Positions 1 to 7,789 of a DNA stretch of 64,000 nucleotides are shown piece by piece. Position numbers and translations under genes: made by a program. The notes below the pieces were generated by a model that was given only the letters and a program-made list of their open reading frames with translations, did no database searches and was not told the origin of the DNA. Origin of the DNA: Flexilinea sp. (GTDB lineage Bacteria; Chloroflexota; Anaerolineae; Anaerolineales; Anaerolineaceae); contig JAFRIR010000132.1 of the NCBI GenBank assembly GCA_017432685.1, positions 47,094 to 111,093 of the forward strand, given 5' to 3'. Positions within the stretch are counted from its first letter, which is position 1. Every line of letters begins with the position of its first letter.

Positions 1-25
1 GTTTTGTTTCGGTGTTTTTTTTCAT
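1..25 (-). CDS. possible start of a further gene, cut by the window edge
   Basis: An ATG at 25 opens eight lysine-rich codons on the minus strand before the window ends. It lies 11 bases after the stop of the PH-domain gene, so it could be the next gene of that operon. There is no clear ribosome site and too little sequence to identify it. Confidence 0.2.
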
Positions 26-35
26 GGCATCAGGT

Positions 36-962
36 TTAGAAAATCATCAGCGCTGCGATGAGGCACTGAAGCACAGCGGCAGAAACCGTTCCCCAGACGA
101 TCTCACCGGTACGGCGGTTCTCCGGTCGTTGAAACAACAGCAATCCCATGATGCTCCCGAGGAGCCAGATGAAGGTGGCGCCAAGGGGCACGACCAGCAT
201 ATTGACGGAGGAGATGCTTTCCAGCGGTTCTCCGGAAGGTGAAAAGGAAAGCGAGATGGTTTCACCGACCCGGAACTGTGTACCGACAAAAATATAAAGC
301 GTGATGAGGAAAACAAGCGAAGAAATGACGCTGATCCGTCCCGCTTTACTCTGCCAGGCTTCGATCAGCCAATTCCCCGGCCGGGAAGAGATCCATTCCA
401 CATTGGTCAGTGTGCCCATTTGCAGGATCCGTTCAAATCCGTTCAGGAATGCATCAGGGTTTCTCGGTGAGATGGCATAGGTGCAGCGCGGGGTTCCCAA
501 AAACAGCATTTTATTCATGTCCGAAGCCAGAAATTCATAGGTCAGGTGTTCATCCACTTTCACGGTCCCCAGATATGCCCCGGGCATGGGCAGGACGGAC
601 CAGGGCACGTCTTCTGTCATCTCGCCCGGGAAACGGATCCATTCAATGGCGTTCAGCGGGATCACCTCTGTCCGCAGGCCCCATTGAATGTGAAGCCCAT
701 CCCGTTCCAAACGGTATTCGGAAAAAATCAGACTGAAAAGGCGGTAAAGCAGGAAGAGGAGCGGGATGCCAATCAGCAGCAGCGCGATCAGGAGCAGGAA
801 AAACTGCAGCCCGACCTGGCTGATGTCAAAACGCAGAAACAGGAAGACTTCCAGCGCAATCAGCCCGGCACAGAGCGGAAACAAAAACAGCAGACCCTTT
901 CCCCGTGCCGGAGCATAAGAGAAAGACCGCTCTTTGGGCGCTTTTGCCGCTTTACCTTCCAC
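36..962 (-). CDS. membrane protein with bacterial PH-like domain
   Basis: This 308-residue protein has two hydrophobic helices near the N-terminus (about 23-43 and 52-74). A soluble stretch at about 84-180 follows, with the alternating beta pattern of a bacterial PH-like domain. Three more hydrophobic segments follow (about 213-230, 255-277 and 289-308). The start is GTG, preceded by AGGA at suitable spacing, just 8 bases after the stop of the aminotransferase gene, so the two are probably co-transcribed. The PH-like fold is inferred from the layout and the YRLERDGLHIQWG-type start. No enzymatic function can be read. A role at the membrane alongside the bactofilin of the same operon is possible but unproven. 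Confidence 0.6.
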   Translation of the reverse strand: MEGKAAKAPKERSFSYAPARGKGLLFLFPLCAGLIALEVFLFLRFDISQVGLQFFLLLIALLLIGIPLLFLLYRLFSLIFSEYRLERDGLHIQWGLRTEVIPLNAIEWIRFPGEMTEDVPWSVLPMPGAYLGTVKVDEHLTYEFLASDMNKMLFLGTPRCTYAISPRNPDAFLNGFERILQMGTLTNVEWISSRPGNWLIEAWQSKAGRISVISSLVFLITLYIFVGTQFRVGETISLSFSPSGEPLESISSVNMLVVPLGATFIWLLGSIMGLLLFQRPENRRTGEIVWGTVSAAVLQCLIAALMIF

Positions 963-970
963 CTGTCATC

Positions 971-2155
971 CTAACCGAAAATCTGCCGCAGGGCTGAACC
1001 GACGGCCGCGACCTGTTCCCGGGTCATTTTTCCGGAGAAGGGGATCGCCAGTCCGCGCCGTCCAAGATCCTCGGTCACCGGGAAGCGTCCCGGTTCATAT
1101 CCGAAGCGTTCCTGCATATAAGGCTGGAGATGGATGGGAGAGAAATAAGGCCGTACCGGGATCCCCAGGGCTTTGAGTTTGGCGCTCACTTCGCTGCGTC
1201 GTTCGGCCTCTTTCAGGCGGATCACATAAACAAACCAGCTGTCGCGGGTCGTGCTGGCAGCGGTGTGGGGCAGCTCGATCGCGTCGATATCCGCAAGCTC
1301 TTCCCGGTACCAGTTCGCAACCTTCTGACGGTTCCGGATCAGTTCTTCGATGCGGCTCATCTGTACGGTCCCGAGAGCAGCGCTCATCTCATCCATACGG
1401 TAGTTATAGCCAAGGTAAGTATGCTCCAGCCAGGTGTCGCCTTCCGCCCGTCCCTGGTTGCGCAGGGAGCGAACCATGGCGGCGGCTTTGTCGTCATTGG
1501 TGACTACCAGTCCGCCTTCGGCAGTGGTGATCTGTTTGTTCGGATAGAAGGCAAAGACGCCCATATCTCCCAGCAAACCGGCATGGCGGCCTTTGTACAT
1601 CGCCCCGAGGGCTTCACAGGAATCTTCGATGATGGGAAGGTTGTAAGGTTCTGCGGCTTCCCGGATGCCATCGTAGTCGGCAGGCTGCCCAAAGACGTCC
1701 ACCGCGAGAATCCCTTTCAGTTCTCCTCCATGGTCTCCTTTGGGAGGCAGCCATTTGGCAGCAGCGGTTTCGGAAGTCATCAGGTCCGTGACGGCGGTTT
1801 TCAGCTGAACAGGGTCAATGTTGCCGGTGAGCGGTTCCGCATCCACAAAAATCGGTGTGATGCGTTCATAAAGCAGGACGTTGGTCGAAGAAACAAAGGA
1901 AAACGGGGTGGTGATCACCCGGTCACCGTCGTGCCATCCGGCTGAAAGCACACAGAGGTGGAGGCCGGCAGTTCCGGAATTGACGGCGACGGCATGTTTG
2001 GCGCCGGTGAAATTGCAGAAGGCTTCTTCGAATGACTTGACATAAGGGCCCATGCTGAGATAATTGGTCGCCATCACCTTTGCAACGGCTTCCCGCTCTT
2101 TATCCGTGATGTCCGGCAGGGACATCGGTACATTGATCTGCTGCTGATAATCCAT
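971..2155 (-). CDS. DegT/DnrJ/EryC1/StrS family sugar aminotransferase
   Basis: This 394-residue PLP enzyme should transaminate a keto-sugar nucleotide during surface-glycan synthesis. The family core is complete: the phosphate-binding VNSGTAGLHL stretch, the EDSCEALGA aspartate (about D178) and the PLP lysine (about K207) in FYPNKQITTAEGG. I start at the ATG at 2155, which has AGAAGGAG five bases upstream. An in-frame extension to 2194 would translate the heptamer repeat lying between this gene and bactofilin. The gene sits between bactofilin and a PH-domain protein, and a NeuD/PglD-like acyltransferase lies upstream. That pairing recalls the PglE-PglD step of di-N-acetylbacillosamine synthesis, but the substrate is not shown by the sequence. 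Confidence 0.9.
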   Translation of the reverse strand: MDYQQQINVPMSLPDITDKEREAVAKVMATNYLSMGPYVKSFEEAFCNFTGAKHAVAVNSGTAGLHLCVLSAGWHDGDRVITTPFSFVSSTNVLLYERITPIFVDAEPLTGNIDPVQLKTAVTDLMTSETAAAKWLPPKGDHGGELKGILAVDVFGQPADYDGIREAAEPYNLPIIEDSCEALGAMYKGRHAGLLGDMGVFAFYPNKQITTAEGGLVVTNDDKAAAMVRSLRNQGRAEGDTWLEHTYLGYNYRMDEMSAALGTVQMSRIEELIRNRQKVANWYREELADIDAIELPHTAASTTRDSWFVYVIRLKEAERRSEVSAKLKALGIPVRPYFSPIHLQPYMQERFGYEPGRFPVTEDLGRRGLAIPFSGKMTREQVAAVGSALRQIFG

Positions 2156-2160
2156 AAATC

Positions 2161-2197
2161 TCCTTCTGACCACTGACCACCGGCCACTGATCACTAC
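2161..2197. repeat. heptamer array A1 (unit AGTGRYC)
   Basis: On the coding (minus) strand the gap between bactofilin and the aminotransferase reads as AGTGATC, AGTGGCC, GGTGGTC, AGTGGTC, AGAAGGA. These are consecutive 7-bp units ending in the ribosome site of the next gene. The same unit recurs at 2687-2721 and 45319-45350. Confidence 0.85.
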
Positions 2198-2198
2198 T

Positions 2199-2675
2199 TT
2201 ATCTCGGATAAAAATTCATCCCCGGCTGGGAATTCGGGTTCGGCTGCTGTGGATTGGGCATCATGTTGTCTGTCTGCTGTTCGATGACGACCTTTTCTTC
2301 CATCCGCACCTGTCCGCGCAGAAAAGCGCCGTCTTCGGTAGAGAAGCTGATGACGCTCACGTCTCCCCAGACACGGCCGGTGGAGCGGATCTCCAGTTTT
2401 TCCGCGGTGATGTTCCCGCGGACGGTCCCTTCCACCACGATGGTGTTGGCTCTCATGTTCATGCAGGTCACGCGTCCGGTTTCACCGACGACGATCATCC
2501 CTCGGATCTGCATGTCGCCCTCGAAGGTCCCTTCGATGCGCACACCGCCCGAACCGCGCAGGCTTCCCCGCCAGTTGATGCCGGGTCCCAGTACGGAGGT
2601 GACCCGTTCAATGGCGGCAGATCCGGTCTGTCCCGATGTATTGGCGTTGTTATTGTTGTTCTGCCGTCTGAACAC
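2199..2675 (-). CDS. bactofilin (polymer-forming cytoskeletal protein)
   Basis: This 158-residue protein has the bactofilin core, a right-handed beta-helix made of short repeats (GVRIEGTFEGDMQIRG, then VVVGETGR-, TIVVEGTVRGN- and LEIRSTGRVWGDV-like turns) at about residues 30-125. It is flanked by a polar Asn-rich N-terminal tail and a Pro/Asn-rich C-terminal tail, as is usual for the family. Bactofilins polymerise without nucleotide into membrane-associated filaments that localise cell-wall or envelope enzymes. The start is GTG with AAGGATG upstream. It leads the operon with the aminotransferase and PH-domain protein. Confidence 0.92.
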   Translation of the reverse strand: MFRRQNNNNNANTSGQTGSAAIERVTSVLGPGINWRGSLRGSGGVRIEGTFEGDMQIRGMIVVGETGRVTCMNMRANTIVVEGTVRGNITAEKLEIRSTGRVWGDVSVISFSTEDGAFLRGQVRMEEKVVIEQQTDNMMPNPQQPNPNSQPGMNFYPR

Positions 2676-2686
2676 GATTCATCCTT

Positions 2687-2721
2687 AGTGGTCAGTAGTC
2701 AGTGGTCAGTGACCGGTTGCC
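2687..2721. repeat. heptamer array A2
   Basis: Five 7-bp units of the AGTGGTC family (AGTGGTC, AGTAGTC, AGTGGTC, AGTGACC, then a decayed unit) lie directly upstream of the bactofilin ribosome site. Relative to the gene they run in the opposite orientation to array A1. Confidence 0.8.
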
Positions 2722-2776
2722 AGCTGTCTGCAAACACCCGATCACTGTCTCCTGTATCCTGATTCCCGGTTCTTAA

Positions 2777-2999
2777 GCGAACCTCTAAAAACTCTTAAAA
2801 TATTATTCTCATTCACTGTTCATTTTATATGGCGCGGGATTTTGATTAAATTTTACTCGGGAAATAACTTCCCCGCGCCATGGTTTGAGTGGGGCGAAGC
2901 TCCTGCTCCGCATATAAACCGGGCGACAGCCCGTACCTTACGGAGCAGTCTATACTATGCAGCCCCCATACCCCCGCCCGATAGTTTTTAGAGGTTCCC
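2777..2999. mobile_element. MITE-like element, 223 bp, TTAA target duplication
   Basis: The ends are inverted repeats: GCGAACCTCTAAAAACT on the left and AGTTTTTAGAGGTTCCC on the right. They are bounded by TTAA at 2773-2776 and 3000-3003. The interior holds a second inverted repeat (GGCGCGGG / CCCGCGCC) and the string GCAGCCCCCATACCCCCGC shared with the copies at 22879 and 48312. There is no transposase, so it would need a helper in trans. It sits exactly at the stop codon of the acyltransferase gene. Confidence 0.8.
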
Positions 3000-3683
3000 T
3001 TAAACGATCTTTCTGTACTGCCGGTCGGTGGGAATATGAGACTTCCCTGAAAACGGCGGCCAGACGGTTCCCGCGTAAACCCTTCCTTCAGCCGGGACAT
3101 CTGCTTTCACGGTGGCGCCGTTCCCGACACGGGCCCGGCTGCCGACCGTCAGCCCGAGATTAATGGTCGCTCCCATGCCGATCTGTGCAAAGTCTTCCAC
3201 CGTTACCTCCCCGGCAAGCATAGCGCCGGGAGAAAGGTTGACACATTGCCCGATCTTCCCGTCATGGGAGATGATGACACCGGCGTTGATGAGCGTCCCG
3301 AAGCCGACGGTACTCTCCGAGCTGATGTAGCTTTGTGCCAGGACCTGGATCCCGTCGGCGAGCGTTACACTGTCTTCCACGAAAGCGGTGGGATGGATGA
3401 TTGTCGGAAAACGGAAACTGAGCCGGCGCAGCCGTTCAAAAATGTTCCAGCGGATGGTGTAATTTCCGATGCCGCCGACAGCGTTGACAGCATGTTCGAT
3501 GCCCTCAGCCCTGAGGCCGGGCAGTTTTTCCGCACCGCCCAGCACCTGAACACCGGAGACAACTGTTCCCGCGGCGACACCGTCATCGATGATGCCGGCG
3601 ATCTCCCAGCCCAACAGCCGCAGCAGGGAGATCACGGTCTTGGCGTGTCCGCCCGCTCCGTAAATGATGATCCTTTTACCCAT
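3000..3683 (-). CDS. NeuD/PglD-like sugar acyltransferase (left-handed beta-helix)
   Basis: This 227-residue protein begins with a small nucleotide-sugar-binding Rossmann-like part (RIIIYGAGGHAKTV). A hexapeptide-repeat helix follows from about residue 95 to 215, with the catalytic-type histidine in VIISHDGKIGQCVNL. Family members N- or O-acetylate amino sugars or sialic acids with acetyl-CoA. It is 227 residues long against about 200-220 in the family. The stop codon lies inside the TTAA target duplication of the adjoining MITE-like element, so insertion occurred right at the gene end without disrupting it. It probably works with the DegT aminotransferase downstream. Confidence 0.88.
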   Translation of the reverse strand: MGKRIIIYGAGGHAKTVISLLRLLGWEIAGIIDDGVAAGTVVSGVQVLGGAEKLPGLRAEGIEHAVNAVGGIGNYTIRWNIFERLRRLSFRFPTIIHPTAFVEDSVTLADGIQVLAQSYISSESTVGFGTLINAGVIISHDGKIGQCVNLSPGAMLAGEVTVEDFAQIGMGATINLGLTVGSRARVGNGATVKADVPAEGRVYAGTVWPPFSGKSHIPTDRQYRKIV

Positions 3684-3738
3684 ACTGCTATTTTAGCCCC
3701 AAAATGCTTTCCCGTCAAATGGAGAGGGTTGACGGGAA

Positions 3739-3966
3739 CTATATCATCCAAATCGGCACGATCAGGTTATTTCTGTCGAAAGCGTTGAGTTTTTTCGCCA
3801 TGCAGAGCACTGCTTCTGTGCCGAGTTGGGGCGGAGACTTGTCGATTACGTTGAAAACACGGGTCAGACGCTTGTCCGGCGCAGCGGTCTTTTTGATCTC
3901 AAGAGGGCAGAGTTTGGCGTCACCGGTATCAAATTGAAAGTCAATATATATTCTGCAGAATTTTGT
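3739..3966 (-). pseudogene. C-terminal remnant of a DUF4143 AAA ATPase
   Basis: Read on the minus strand this stretch encodes about 75 residues. They include LCPLEIKKTAAPDKRLTRVF, then a VIDKSPPQLGTEAVLCMA segment, and end in LIVPIWMI and TAG at 3739. This is the typical C-terminus of AAA_14/DUF4143 ATPases, with the E-I-K nuclease-like motif. An in-frame TAA just upstream (about 3967) and the lack of any start or ATPase part show that it is a fragment. A full-length relative lies at 34888-36144. Confidence 0.7.
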
Positions 3967-4108
3967 TTAAAAATAAAAATTGCCGAAATTTGATGTGAGT
4001 TAATACCAGCATTATTTCTTTGTTTACCCTCTCTCATTTGCACATCGTTGCATTTACCTTTTCAATTTGCGGCTTGGAAAGAAACTGATTACAGCCTGTA
4101 CAATTTAT

Positions 4109-4136
4109 TTGACAAAAAGTAAAAACCATGTAAAAT
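4109..4136 (+). promoter_or_regulatory. promoter for the 4143-4267 RNA
   Basis: TTGACA at 4109-4114 and TAAAAT at 4131-4136 are separated by 16 bases, a near-consensus housekeeping promoter. It points at a region with no plus-strand gene before 6105. Confidence 0.65.
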
Positions 4137-4142
4137 ATTTAT

Positions 4143-4267
4143 ATATCATAAGCCCTGATGACTTTGGCTCTGTGTAACAGAACCTAGCTTCAGCTGAGAT
4201 GCTGCGGGAGAGACTGAAATCGGAGCTCAGGCAGATTATTGATAAGGAGTCCTTGACTCCTTTTTTA
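4143..4267 (+). ncRNA. probable small structured RNA next to a DUF3800 gene
   Basis: The transcript predicted from the promoter at 4109 ends at a clean intrinsic terminator, AAGGAGTC-CTT-GACTCC followed by TTTTTT (4244-4266), giving about 125 nt. Local hairpins are visible: GGCTCTG-TGTAA-CAGAACC at about 4165-4183, and CAGC-TGAGAT-GCTG or a longer CTGAG/CTCAG closing pair after it. There is no open reading frame. Its 3' end overlaps the 3' end of the convergent DUF3800 gene by about 30 bases. Comparative surveys have described several structured RNA motifs beside DUF3800 genes, and this arrangement fits, but I cannot assign a specific motif. Confidence 0.55.
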
Positions 4268-4928
4268 TTTGTCCCCACGTTGTATTACCATAATATATTA
4301 TTTTTTCAACCCGAGGTTCAAATATATTATAAATTTCAGAACCAAATTTATATTTCTGATAAGTTTCATAAACTACATAATCAGCTGCACGAAGTTCTGC
4401 ATTGTCAATGGAATCTCCATGTACTATATCAATATCTTCTGCATTAACTTCACAATTATATATTATCTGGTTCTTGATGTTTTGACTTAATAAAAATCTA
4501 AGGGATTCTTTTGTGTATCGTTTGTCAAGTACAAAATGGACTCCCGGGTTCAGCGTGTATATATAACTGCAGAGTTTACTCATACCTACAGTATAGATAT
4601 CATCGTATCTGTAGGGAGTGTTATGAATAGTTGCCAGATCGAAAATCAAAGAGTAAACCAGGAATTTACATCTCATCAAATGAGAGAGAACTCTTTTCCT
4701 CGTGCCGGGAAGCTGTGAAGCTGCTTTCATTTCTCCCGTAGGCCTTTTTAAAGAACTTCTGTTTTTCTTTTCTGCACTTTTCATCGTTCTTGCAAGCTGC
4801 AGACATTCATCTGTCAATATAGCAGAAATAACAAGCATTCTGCCTGTTTCAACATTTGTGGTTCCTGATTCATCAATAAACGCATATTTATCGCAAAATA
4901 CCATGTGTATTATTATACAATACGCCAT
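4236..4928 (-). CDS. DUF3800 domain protein
   Basis: This 230-residue protein has the DUF3800 hallmark FIDESG (about residues 17-22). A later VLDKRY segment and a C-terminal NAELRAADYVVYE helix carry the conserved acidic residues thought to give an RNase H-like site. The biochemical activity of the family is not established. The gene is much richer in A and T than its neighbours and lies between a decayed ATPase and transposon debris, which suggests horizontal acquisition. Starts at 4928 or the ATG at 4904 are both possible, and neither has a strong ribosome site. It converges on the predicted RNA at 4143-4267. Confidence 0.8.
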   Translation of the reverse strand: MAYCIIIHMVFCDKYAFIDESGTTNVETGRMLVISAILTDECLQLARTMKSAEKKNRSSLKRPTGEMKAASQLPGTRKRVLSHLMRCKFLVYSLIFDLATIHNTPYRYDDIYTVGMSKLCSYIYTLNPGVHFVLDKRYTKESLRFLLSQNIKNQIIYNCEVNAEDIDIVHGDSIDNAELRAADYVVYETYQKYKFGSEIYNIFEPRVEKIIYYGNTTWGQIKKESRTPYQ

Positions 4929-5024
4929 ATGGGTAATGATACCTTCTATGATTGTCCCGCATTGTTAGAGTCAGGTGAAAATCGCCAAAACGGGTCAGGT
5001 GAAATTACGGAGCAGGCAATAACT

Positions 5025-5064
5025 GCCGCCCCCATACCCCCGCCCGGGAGTTTTTAGAGATGCC
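5025..5064. repeat. right-end fragment of the MITE-like family
   Basis: GCCGCCCCCATACCCCCGC followed by GGGAGTTTTTAGAGATGCC matches the right part and right terminus of the elements at 2777, 22879 and 48312. No left terminus is recognisable, so this copy is truncated or decayed. Confidence 0.6.
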
Positions 5065-5146
5065 TTTAAATTGTCGAGGGCACCCCGGAGAAGGATGCCC
5101 TCATGACAATGGTTAGAAATTCGTTCTTGGAGAGAGAACGAAACGA

Positions 5147-5203
5147 AACATAGATACCCTGCGCCGACGTAAGGAGAGAGAGAGTTTTCGGCGCAACTAT
5201 GTT
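5147..5203 (-). terminator. hairpin after the GH25 gene
   Basis: AACATAG and GCGCCGA on the left pair with TCGGCGC and CTATGTT on the right, immediately after the stop of the GH25 gene on the minus strand. Another stem (GAGGGCA / TGCCCTC) follows at about 5075-5105. Termination of the lysozyme transcript is the likely role. Confidence 0.5.
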
Positions 5204-5206
5204 TTT

Positions 5207-5890
5207 CTACAAAGTTAATCGCTTTCTCGACACGCCGAGTCCGTTGGCGTAGTCGTAAAGATCCTCTACGGTGCCGTTGAACGCGTTCATGTCAAGACCT
5301 TTTGACTCGACCCCGAAAGCGAGCCCGTCACCGGTGGATTTGTACTGCCAGATCCGCCAGTCGGACCAGACGCCATGTTTCGGGCGGTGGGCCTTCAGGT
5401 TGTACCAGGCGATCCACAGTTCCATGTTTTTCACCAGTTCCGTCAGCGGGTCGAGGTGCATGATGCCGGCAAGGTTTGTGTAAAGCATCGGGTAAAAACC
5501 CAGAATGGTCTTGACCTTGTCCGCAAACTGACGGACGATCTTGTCGGACTGATCATGGCCCGGATAATCCGGATAACCGGCAACGCCGGGACTTTCAAAA
5601 TCGAGAGCCGGGAGCAATTCCCCGGGGTCATCGGCAAGCAGATTGGCGAAGTATTCGGCCTGGTGTTTCGGGGTATCGGAACCATCACGCATATCGTAAA
5701 AATGATAGGCTCCCCGCAGCAGTCCGGCTGCTTTTGCGCCTTCCCAGTTGGTTTGAAAGGATTTGTCAGCCCAGACGTTTTGGCTCGCTTTGATGTAAAC
5801 AAAGGTTGCCCCGGCTTTTTTCATTTTTTCAAAGTCCGGATTTCCCTGCCAAAAGCTGATATCCACTCCTAACGCACGCAACCTGCTCAT
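5207..5890 (-). CDS. GH25 family lysozyme (N-acetylmuramidase)
   Basis: This 227-residue single-domain protein matches glycoside hydrolase family 25, which cuts the muramic acid-glucosamine bond of peptidoglycan. GVDISFWQG near the N-terminus carries the first conserved Asp, YIKASQ and GAYHFYD follow, and LPALDFES carries the catalytic Asp/Glu pair near residue 98. WRIWQYKSTG and the terminal GLDMNAFNG complete the barrel. There is no signal peptide and no cell-wall-binding domain, which suits a phage-type endolysin or a protein released by another route. It stands alone between transposon debris and the endonuclease III-like gene. The start has only a weak ribosome site. Confidence 0.9.
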   Translation of the reverse strand: MSRLRALGVDISFWQGNPDFEKMKKAGATFVYIKASQNVWADKSFQTNWEGAKAAGLLRGAYHFYDMRDGSDTPKHQAEYFANLLADDPGELLPALDFESPGVAGYPDYPGHDQSDKIVRQFADKVKTILGFYPMLYTNLAGIMHLDPLTELVKNMELWIAWYNLKAHRPKHGVWSDWRIWQYKSTGDGLAFGVESKGLDMNAFNGTVEDLYDYANGLGVSRKRLTL

Positions 5891-6104
5891 TCTTTTTTGT
5901 ACCCTGTTTAATAAAGTAGCAATTAGTATGCCAACTTTTTTCTTTAAACGAAATTCGTTTGAAATTCGTTCCCGGATTTTTCTCCGGTTCGCTTCGTTGT
6001 CTTCTTTAGTGACAATATTCGTGCCAACTTTGAGTTAAAAAAAGAGTGAAATTATTATCTTTCGGGTATAATTCGTAGATTGATCAAATCGAAAGGAGAA
6101 GCGG

Positions 6105-6764
6105 ATGATGGATGCAAAAGAAAAAGCCGGGATCATTTATGATCGACTGATGGAACACTGGGGCATGCCTGACTGGAACACCCTGCCGGCCATCGACGAG
6201 CTGGTCAACACCATCATCTCTCAGAACACCAATGACCGCAACCGGGATGTCGCCTTTGCAAAGCTGAAAGGCACCTATCCCACCTGGGATGATGTGCGGG
6301 ACGCCCCGACGGAAAACGTGATCGACTGCATCCGAAATGCCGGCCTGGCAAACCAGAAAGCGCCGCGAATTCAAAAGGCGCTGCGGGCAATTTCTGAGAC
6401 GGCTCCGGACTATGATCTCTCTTTCCTTAAAGAAAAATCCCCGGAGGAAGCACGGGAATGGCTGACATCCTTTGAAGGTGTCGGGCTGAAGACTGCCTCT
6501 ATCGTGATGGTCTTTTCACTGGGCATGCCGGCCTTCCCCGTTGATACGCACATCTACCGCATCACCGGCAGGTTGGGTCTGCGGCCGGAAAAGATGGACG
6601 TCAACCAAACGCATCTGCTGATGCTGGAGCTCTTTGACCCGGCTGTCTACGGTCCGGCCCATGTGAATCTGATCCTCCTTGGCCGCCGTCTCTGCGATGC
6701 CCGGAAGCCGAAGTGTGACGAATGCTTCCTGAACGATATCTGTGATTATTACAATCAGAAATGA
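6105..6764 (+). CDS. nth: endonuclease III-like DNA glycosylase/AP lyase
   Basis: This 219-residue base-excision repair enzyme should remove oxidised pyrimidines and nick abasic sites. The helix-hairpin-helix FEGVGLKTASIV carries the catalytic lysine, and FPVDTHIYRITGRLG carries the catalytic aspartate. The C-terminus has the [4Fe-4S] loop CDARKPKCDECFLNDIC with the family spacing C-x6-C-x2-C-x5-C. AAAGGAG precedes the start, with a second ATG at 6108. A -10-like TATAAT lies at about 6068. It is transcribed alone. The wording 'III-like' is deliberate, because several HhH-GPD subfamilies share these motifs. Confidence 0.9.
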   Translation: MMDAKEKAGIIYDRLMEHWGMPDWNTLPAIDELVNTIISQNTNDRNRDVAFAKLKGTYPTWDDVRDAPTENVIDCIRNAGLANQKAPRIQKALRAISETAPDYDLSFLKEKSPEEAREWLTSFEGVGLKTASIVMVFSLGMPAFPVDTHIYRITGRLGLRPEKMDVNQTHLLMLELFDPAVYGPAHVNLILLGRRLCDARKPKCDECFLNDICDYYNQK

Positions 6765-6861
6765 GAAGTTCTGGATTTTATTACTTGATTTTCTGTCACA
6801 AATCATGTACACTTTAAAGAAGTAAGGGTGATTGTGTATCTCACCTTTTTATTAAGAGGAA

Positions 6862-7686
6862 ATGTTTACGATGATAGAAACTGTCAAACAGGTACACGAA
6901 AGAGAACACCAGGAGGACCTCGCAAAATTACGCGGACTGCGTCCAATAGATGATGATTTTATGCGCTGTATGTTTCGGAATAATAAACCACTTGCCCAGT
7001 TTGTTCTGCGGATCATCACCGGTAAAAGTGATCTTATCGTAGAAACTCTGGAAACACAGGCTGATTTTAAAAGATTAGTTGGTGCACGATCAATTCTGCT
7101 TGATGCTTATGTCAGTGATGCTGAAAATAAGAAATATGATATGGAAGTACAAAGAGCTGATTATGGAGCGGATAAGCATAGAGCACGTTATCATTCCAGT
7201 GCAATGGACATTGAAAACCTGAATGCAGGCCAATATTTTGATGAATTACCGGAAACTTATACTATTTTCATTACAGAAAATGATGTGTTTGGAGATGGAA
7301 AACCTTTTCACAAAATTGAGCGTATAGATATGAATACGGAAGGATATCCTTTATTTGATGATGGCGAGCATATACTATATGTAAACGGTGCTTATCGTGA
7401 TGATTCGGATATTGGCCGTCTAATGCATGATTTTAATTGTTGGAATCCGAATGAGATGAATTTTGAAATATTGAGAGATACAGCAAAATATTATAAAGAA
7501 AATCCGGAAGGAGTAAAAATAATGTGCAGAGCATTTGAAGAAACAAGAAAAGAAGGTGAAAGGAAGCATGCTATTGAAACCGCTAAGAGGATGCTTACCC
7601 GAGGAAAAATGAGTATTGAAGAAATTGCTGAGGATGCCGGTCTTCCGTTGGAAAAGGTTCAGGAATTGGCTGTTGCATTTGCATAG
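6862..7686 (+). CDS. Rpn-family PD-(D/E)XK nuclease (transposase-like), copy 1
   Basis: This 274-residue protein belongs to the Rpn/PDDEXK family, recombination-promoting nucleases related to transposases. The block LRGLRPIDDDFMRCMF opens the domain, and the nuclease motif lies in LLDAYVSD...YDMEVQR (Asp and E-x-Q in place of E-x-K). RARYHSSAMDIENL follows. The C-terminal 40 residues form a helical tail rich in Lys/Glu, ending in a small SIEEIAEDAGLPLEKV helix-turn-helix-like piece. It is paralogous to 39849-40685 over about 230 residues but differs in the tail. The gene is AT-rich, and a hairpin with T-tract (about 6824-6852) precedes the start. ATGs at 6862 and 6871 are both possible. Confidence 0.85.
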   Translation: MFTMIETVKQVHEREHQEDLAKLRGLRPIDDDFMRCMFRNNKPLAQFVLRIITGKSDLIVETLETQADFKRLVGARSILLDAYVSDAENKKYDMEVQRADYGADKHRARYHSSAMDIENLNAGQYFDELPETYTIFITENDVFGDGKPFHKIERIDMNTEGYPLFDDGEHILYVNGAYRDDSDIGRLMHDFNCWNPNEMNFEILRDTAKYYKENPEGVKIMCRAFEETRKEGERKHAIETAKRMLTRGKMSIEEIAEDAGLPLEKVQELAVAFA

Positions 7687-7735
7687 AAGCGAAAAAGAAA
7701 CCATATAGTGGATCAGACAATTTTATGCATATTCA

Positions 7736-7764
7736 TTGACAACAAATTTGTAATTGCATAAAAT
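7736..7764 (+). promoter_or_regulatory. trp operon promoter
   Basis: TTGACA at 7736-7741 and TAAAAT at 7759-7764 with a 17-base spacer give a near-consensus promoter just upstream of the T-box leader. Confidence 0.8.
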
Positions 7765-7789
7765 ACTTCACTATAATAAACCGTTGATG

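Noticed and set aside
2846..3100. 84-codon minus-strand frame
   Set aside because: It runs through the MITE-like element and has no protein-like features.
4194..4210. TPP riboswitch (CTGAGA motif in the 4143-4267 RNA)
   Set aside because: Only this short string matches; the second conserved TPP segment and a thiamine gene downstream are absent.
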